7,672 nt of DNA from Spirochaetales bacterium (GTDB lineage Bacteria; Spirochaetota; Spirochaetia; Treponematales; UBA12059). Location of the stretch: NCBI GenBank assembly GCA_016938515.1, contig JAFGUM010000112.1:1-7672 (forward strand), in the 5' to 3' direction. Both the position numbers and the translations under genes were made by a program. This document shows positions 5,185 to 7,672 of the stretch, in pieces (positions within the stretch are counted from its first letter, which is position 1; each line of letters starts with the position of its first letter). Below the pieces are notes generated by a model, which was given only the letters and a program-made list of their open reading frames with translations, ran no database searches and was not told the DNA's origin.

Positions 5185-7425
5185 CTAAGCGTGCGGCGCT
5201 TCGTCTTCCCCCGCGTCGGAACTGGTAACAAAGCGAGCCATCTCGCTCCTTACCACCTGTATGCTCGAGCTGTTCTGCTGGCTCAGTTCTACCACACCAG
5301 CGATTGCCGCGTTTATCTCCCTCGTACCTACGGACATCTCATTCATGCCGTTGCGTATCTCCTGGGTGATGGACACCAGCGTCCTGGCTTCTTCGAGAAT
5401 GGCCGAGCTATCGCCACGCATTCCCTCGGTGCCGGATTCAACGTCGGCGGATACAACCTTGAGGTTCTCAAGTGACTCGAGGATGGTCTGGCTGCCGGCG
5501 TTCTGCTCTTCCATCGCCGCGCTGATGTTGCGTTGCACGGTTACGACGCTGCTCACCGACGTGCGCACCGTCTCGAATGCCGTACCTGCTTCAGTAGACG
5601 CCTTGACGACGGAGCCTATCAGGTCCTTGAAAGACTTGAGCACCTGCGAAATGGTCTTGGATTGCCGCGCGGCATTTTCAGCGAGGCTGCGGATCTCGTC
5701 GGCCACCACGGCAAATCCCGCTCCGGCGTCACCCGCGTGCGCGGCTTCTATGGCGGCGTTCATCGCGAGCAGGTTGGTCTGAGCCGATATGGTGGCGATG
5801 ACGGCGTTGGCTTCGAGCAAGCCGGTGGACTTCTCTGCTATCTCGTTTATGACCTCGGCCGCCTTTTTGAGCTTGGAGTACCCCGCGTCCGACAGCTGGT
5901 CGAGCGAGCTGAAGTCGTTCATGCTACGGTCTATCATCGAGGTTACCGACCGGATGTTGGCTATCATCTGCTCGATGGCAGACGAGCTGTCGGCTATGCT
6001 GCGGTTAAGGTCTTCAACCCGGTGATCTACGGCGACTATCGTATCGGTAACGTGAGTGACGGTCGCATTGACCCTGTCCACCGACGAAGACTGTTCTACT
6101 ATCCTGTTTTTGATGCTGTCGATGTTGGAATTGATCTCGTACACGGCGGAAGAGGTCTGTTCCATACTGGCCGATAGTCCCTCTCCTACTGCGCCGAGCT
6201 TCTCCAGCGAAGCCCGTATGCTCTGCACGAGGCCATCGAGCATAATGACAAATTCGTTGAAGTTGGCGGAAATCATGCCAACCTCGTCCTTGGAGTCTAC
6301 CTTCAGGCGACGAGACAAGTCTGCGTCGCCACTTGAAATACTGGCAAGAGCGGTGGCGGCCCGACCCAGTGGTCTCATCATGGCAGTTCCCGCTATGTAA
6401 ATACCCACGAGTATGGCTGTCGCGCCAATTACCATTATGAAGAGCGAAACCTGTATTATCGCGGTACTGGACTCGAATATTTCCGGAATGGGTACTACGG
6501 TACCAGCGACCCAGGGTACGGTATCGGCGCCAAAGTACACCGGCACGAACGTTTTCATCATGATCGTGTTCGTAGCCAGCGACAGACTCTCAGCGGTCTG
6601 TACCGTACCGCCCAGCGTTGTCTCTATAATCTCCGCTTCGTTCGCGTCTGTCCATTCCGGGGCTATCTGTCCTATCCTCTTTGCGTCTGGGTGTACCACG
6701 ACGACGCCCTTGTTGGACATCAGCCGCACGAACCCGGAATCGAACAGCGTAATGCTGGACAGCCGAGCCTGTATCGTTTTTACCTCGATATCAGCCCCGA
6801 CGACGCCAATGAAGCCACCCTTGAAAAAAACAGGGACCGCGACGCTGACCATCCAGATCTTCGAAGAACCCGCGGCGTCTTCTTCGTAGGGCTCCGAAAC
6901 GTACTCGGTGCGCGTATCTCGAGGTGTCGTAAAGTACAGCTTCTGGTAGTCTTCAGCCGCCTCGTTTACGGATAACTCGATGGAATCGCCGGCCCGGTAG
7001 AAGTACGGGTTGAAAACGCCGGATGCATCGCTGCCGAGGGCTGCCCAGCCGGCATACTCCGCGTCCTCGTCGCCCAGCGCGCCTGGCTCGGCAATAAACC
7101 AGATGCTGAACAAGTCGGTGGCATCTAGGAGAGTGCGTTCGAGCGCGCTTCGAAGAAACACCCTGCGGTGTGCTTCTGGTATGTCAAATACCGCCGGCAT
7201 CATCGATGAAATCGTGTGCAGCGTGCCCAGCGGCTCCTCGATGAAGGCTTTTGCCTCGTAGCTGTACTGCCGAGACAGAGCCTGCATGTACCCTACCGCC
7301 TGCTGTTCTGCGTTTTTGCGTATCTGCGGGGCGGTGAGAGCCGCTGTCAGGCCAAAGACCAGGATAACCAGCACGCCCATCACCAGAACAAGTTTTATCC
7401 CAAGCCGCAATCCACGTACCTTCAT
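5185..7425 (-). CDS. Methyl-accepting chemotaxis protein with dCache sensor domain
   Basis: Encodes 746 residues from the ATG whose first base is 7425. On the - strand AGAGG (7431-7435) lies 5 bases before it, and the protein then begins with a basic, hydrophobic anchor. A longer frame from 7596 adds 57 residues without known character and is not preferred. Order: TM1 about 10-30; periplasmic dCache region about 31-320; TM2 about 325-347; HAMP about 348-402 with D-E-V-G at 380-383; long signalling coiled coil. The hairpin tip reads Q-T-N-L-L-A-M-N-A-A-I-E-A-A-H-A-G (549-565), followed by F-A-V-V-A-D-E-I-R (571-579), the classic CheA/CheW-contact region. The tip has His563 where E. coli Tsr has Arg. 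No C-terminal CheR/CheB-binding pentapeptide of the N-W-E-T-F type is seen; the tail is acidic. The canonical R-x-W-Y amino-acid motif of dCache sensors was not found, so the ligand is unknown. It converges on the mgl operon, but a sugar-sensing role is only a guess. Confidence 0.93.
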   Translation of the reverse strand: MKVRGLRLGIKLVLVMGVLVILVFGLTAALTAPQIRKNAEQQAVGYMQALSRQYSYEAKAFIEEPLGTLHTISSMMPAVFDIPEAHRRVFLRSALERTLLDATDLFSIWFIAEPGALGDEDAEYAGWAALGSDASGVFNPYFYRAGDSIELSVNEAAEDYQKLYFTTPRDTRTEYVSEPYEEDAAGSSKIWMVSVAVPVFFKGGFIGVVGADIEVKTIQARLSSITLFDSGFVRLMSNKGVVVVHPDAKRIGQIAPEWTDANEAEIIETTLGGTVQTAESLSLATNTIMMKTFVPVYFGADTVPWVAGTVVPIPEIFESSTAIIQVSLFIMVIGATAILVGIYIAGTAMMRPLGRAATALASISSGDADLSRRLKVDSKDEVGMISANFNEFVIMLDGLVQSIRASLEKLGAVGEGLSASMEQTSSAVYEINSNIDSIKNRIVEQSSSVDRVNATVTHVTDTIVAVDHRVEDLNRSIADSSSAIEQMIANIRSVTSMIDRSMNDFSSLDQLSDAGYSKLKKAAEVINEIAEKSTGLLEANAVIATISAQTNLLAMNAAIEAAHAGDAGAGFAVVADEIRSLAENAARQSKTISQVLKSFKDLIGSVVKASTEAGTAFETVRTSVSSVVTVQRNISAAMEEQNAGSQTILESLENLKVVSADVESGTEGMRGDSSAILEEARTLVSITQEIRNGMNEMSVGTREINAAIAGVVELSQQNSSSIQVVRSEMARFVTSSDAGEDEAPHA

Positions 7426-7461
7426 ACACACCTCTACGTTGTAAGCTTGCGGACAAAGTGT

Positions 7462-7467
7462 AGTATA
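7462..7467 (-). promoter_or_regulatory. Possible -10 box for the MCP gene
   Basis: On the - strand the sequence reads TATACT (5 of 6 to TATAAT), 36 bases before the start codon. No convincing -35 box sits 16-18 bases upstream. The spacer is occupied by a perfect palindrome, so an activator-dependent or alternative-sigma promoter is possible. Confidence 0.35.
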
Positions 7468-7468
7468 T

Positions 7469-7482
7469 TTGGCGCGCGCCAA
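7469..7482. repeat. Perfect 14-bp palindrome in the MCP promoter region
   Basis: TTGGCGCGCGCCAA reads identically on both strands and lies one base from the possible MCP -10 box. A GC-rich, odd-looking island in otherwise AT-rich intergenic DNA, it could be an operator or a restriction/methylation target. No binding protein can be named. Confidence 0.55.
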
Positions 7483-7562
7483 CAACACGTAGTAAAAAAA
7501 TAGTCGCCACCAACCGCTGCTGGTGTAGTCAGCACATAATTGACGGTGGCAATATTTTAAAT

Positions 7563-7591
7563 TTGCCGATTTCTGGCTCTGGCTGTATGCT
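7563..7591 (+). promoter_or_regulatory. Weak possible promoter for the rightmost gene
   Basis: TTGCCG (7563-7568) and TATGCT (7586-7591) are 17 bases apart, each 4 of 6 to consensus, directly before the GGAGG ribosome binding site at 7600-7604. The implied untranslated leader would be very short. The rest of the 187-base intergenic region holds an A-run (7494-7500) and an imperfect AT-rich palindrome at 7546-7567. Confidence 0.2.
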
Positions 7592-7612
7592 AACAACGTG
7601 GAGGCTCACTCT

Positions 7613-7672
7613 ATGAGTATATTAGTAGTGATTCTGCTGTACGTCCTGGCACCCGGTGTTCCCGCGATGCTG
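7613..7672 (+). CDS. Start of an unidentified gene with a hydrophobic N-terminus (3' end outside window)
   Basis: ATG 7613 has GGAGG (7600-7604) eight bases before it, and the frame stays open to the window end. Only 20 residues are visible, beginning M-S-I-L-V-V-I-L-L-Y-V-L and then A-P-G-V-P-A. The stretch is uncharged and hydrophobic, so it is probably a membrane segment or signal anchor. Family cannot be recognised. The gene is divergent from the MCP gene and may share control signals in the gap between them. Confidence 0.55.
   Translation, partial: MSILVVILLYVLAPGVPAML

Noticed and set aside
5182..6889. Several + strand open frames opposite the MCP gene, up to about 210 codons
   Set aside because: The - strand frame encodes textbook HAMP and MCP signalling motifs across the same region. 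The + strand readings are low-complexity or unfamiliar and lack ribosome binding sites.
7494..7550. Possible terminator or leader structure on the - strand: GCCACC/GGTGGC stem followed by a T-run
   Set aside because: The stem is only 6 bp around a 33-base loop and is separated from the T-run by 5 bases. No transcript is expected there unless the MCP promoter lies further upstream.
7426..7596. 57-residue N-terminal extension of the MCP
   Set aside because: The ATG at 7425 has its own AGAGG site and starts directly with the basic-hydrophobic anchor. The extension covers the likely promoter and palindrome.
1..7672. CRISPR arrays, insertion sequences, tRNA or rRNA genes
   Set aside because: No spaced direct repeats, transposase motifs, terminal inverted repeats, or tRNA/rRNA-like segments were found on reading through the window. 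Nearly all the sequence is accounted for by the listed genes.

Overview
The window carries a complete galactose/methyl-galactoside-type ABC import operon (mglB-mglA-mglC) on the + strand. It is preceded by the tail of a sensor histidine kinase and a second, lipid-anchored MglB-like protein, and followed by a convergent methyl-accepting chemotaxis protein (MCP) gene on the - strand. The last 60 bases open a further + strand gene. The DNA is moderately GC-rich. The gene set and the relaxed lipobox (L-F-S-C) fit a free-living spirochaete (Spirochaeta/Treponema-like). That assignment is an inference from gene style, not from a marker gene.

Layout. 1-246: C-terminal ATPase part of a YesM/LytS-type kinase. 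243-1331: MglB-like lipoprotein, overlapping the kinase stop by 4 bases (GTGA). 1332-1455: regulatory gap with two perfect inverted repeats and a possible promoter. 1456-2487: mglB. 2488-2566: gap with a 12-bp hairpin, then a strong ribosome binding site. 2567-4087: mglA. 4084-5106: mglC, overlapping mglA by 4 bases (ATGA). 5135-5167: strong rho-independent terminator. 5185-7425 (-): dCache MCP. 7426-7612: divergent intergenic region with a 14-bp palindrome beside a possible MCP -10 box. 7613-7672: start of a gene encoding a hydrophobic N-terminus.

How the genes work together. MglB captures glucose or galactose in the periplasm and delivers it to the MglC channel, powered by the double-cassette ATPase MglA. 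The upstream paralog keeps all the sugar-contact residues. It is predicted to be membrane-anchored, is translationally coupled to a histidine kinase rather than to a permease, and lacks the codon optimisation of mglB. The simplest reading is that it is the sugar-sensing subunit of a kinase that controls the mgl operon, similar in logic to the XylFII-LytS/YesN xylose system of clostridia. This is the most interesting hypothesis in the window. No entirely novel machinery was seen.
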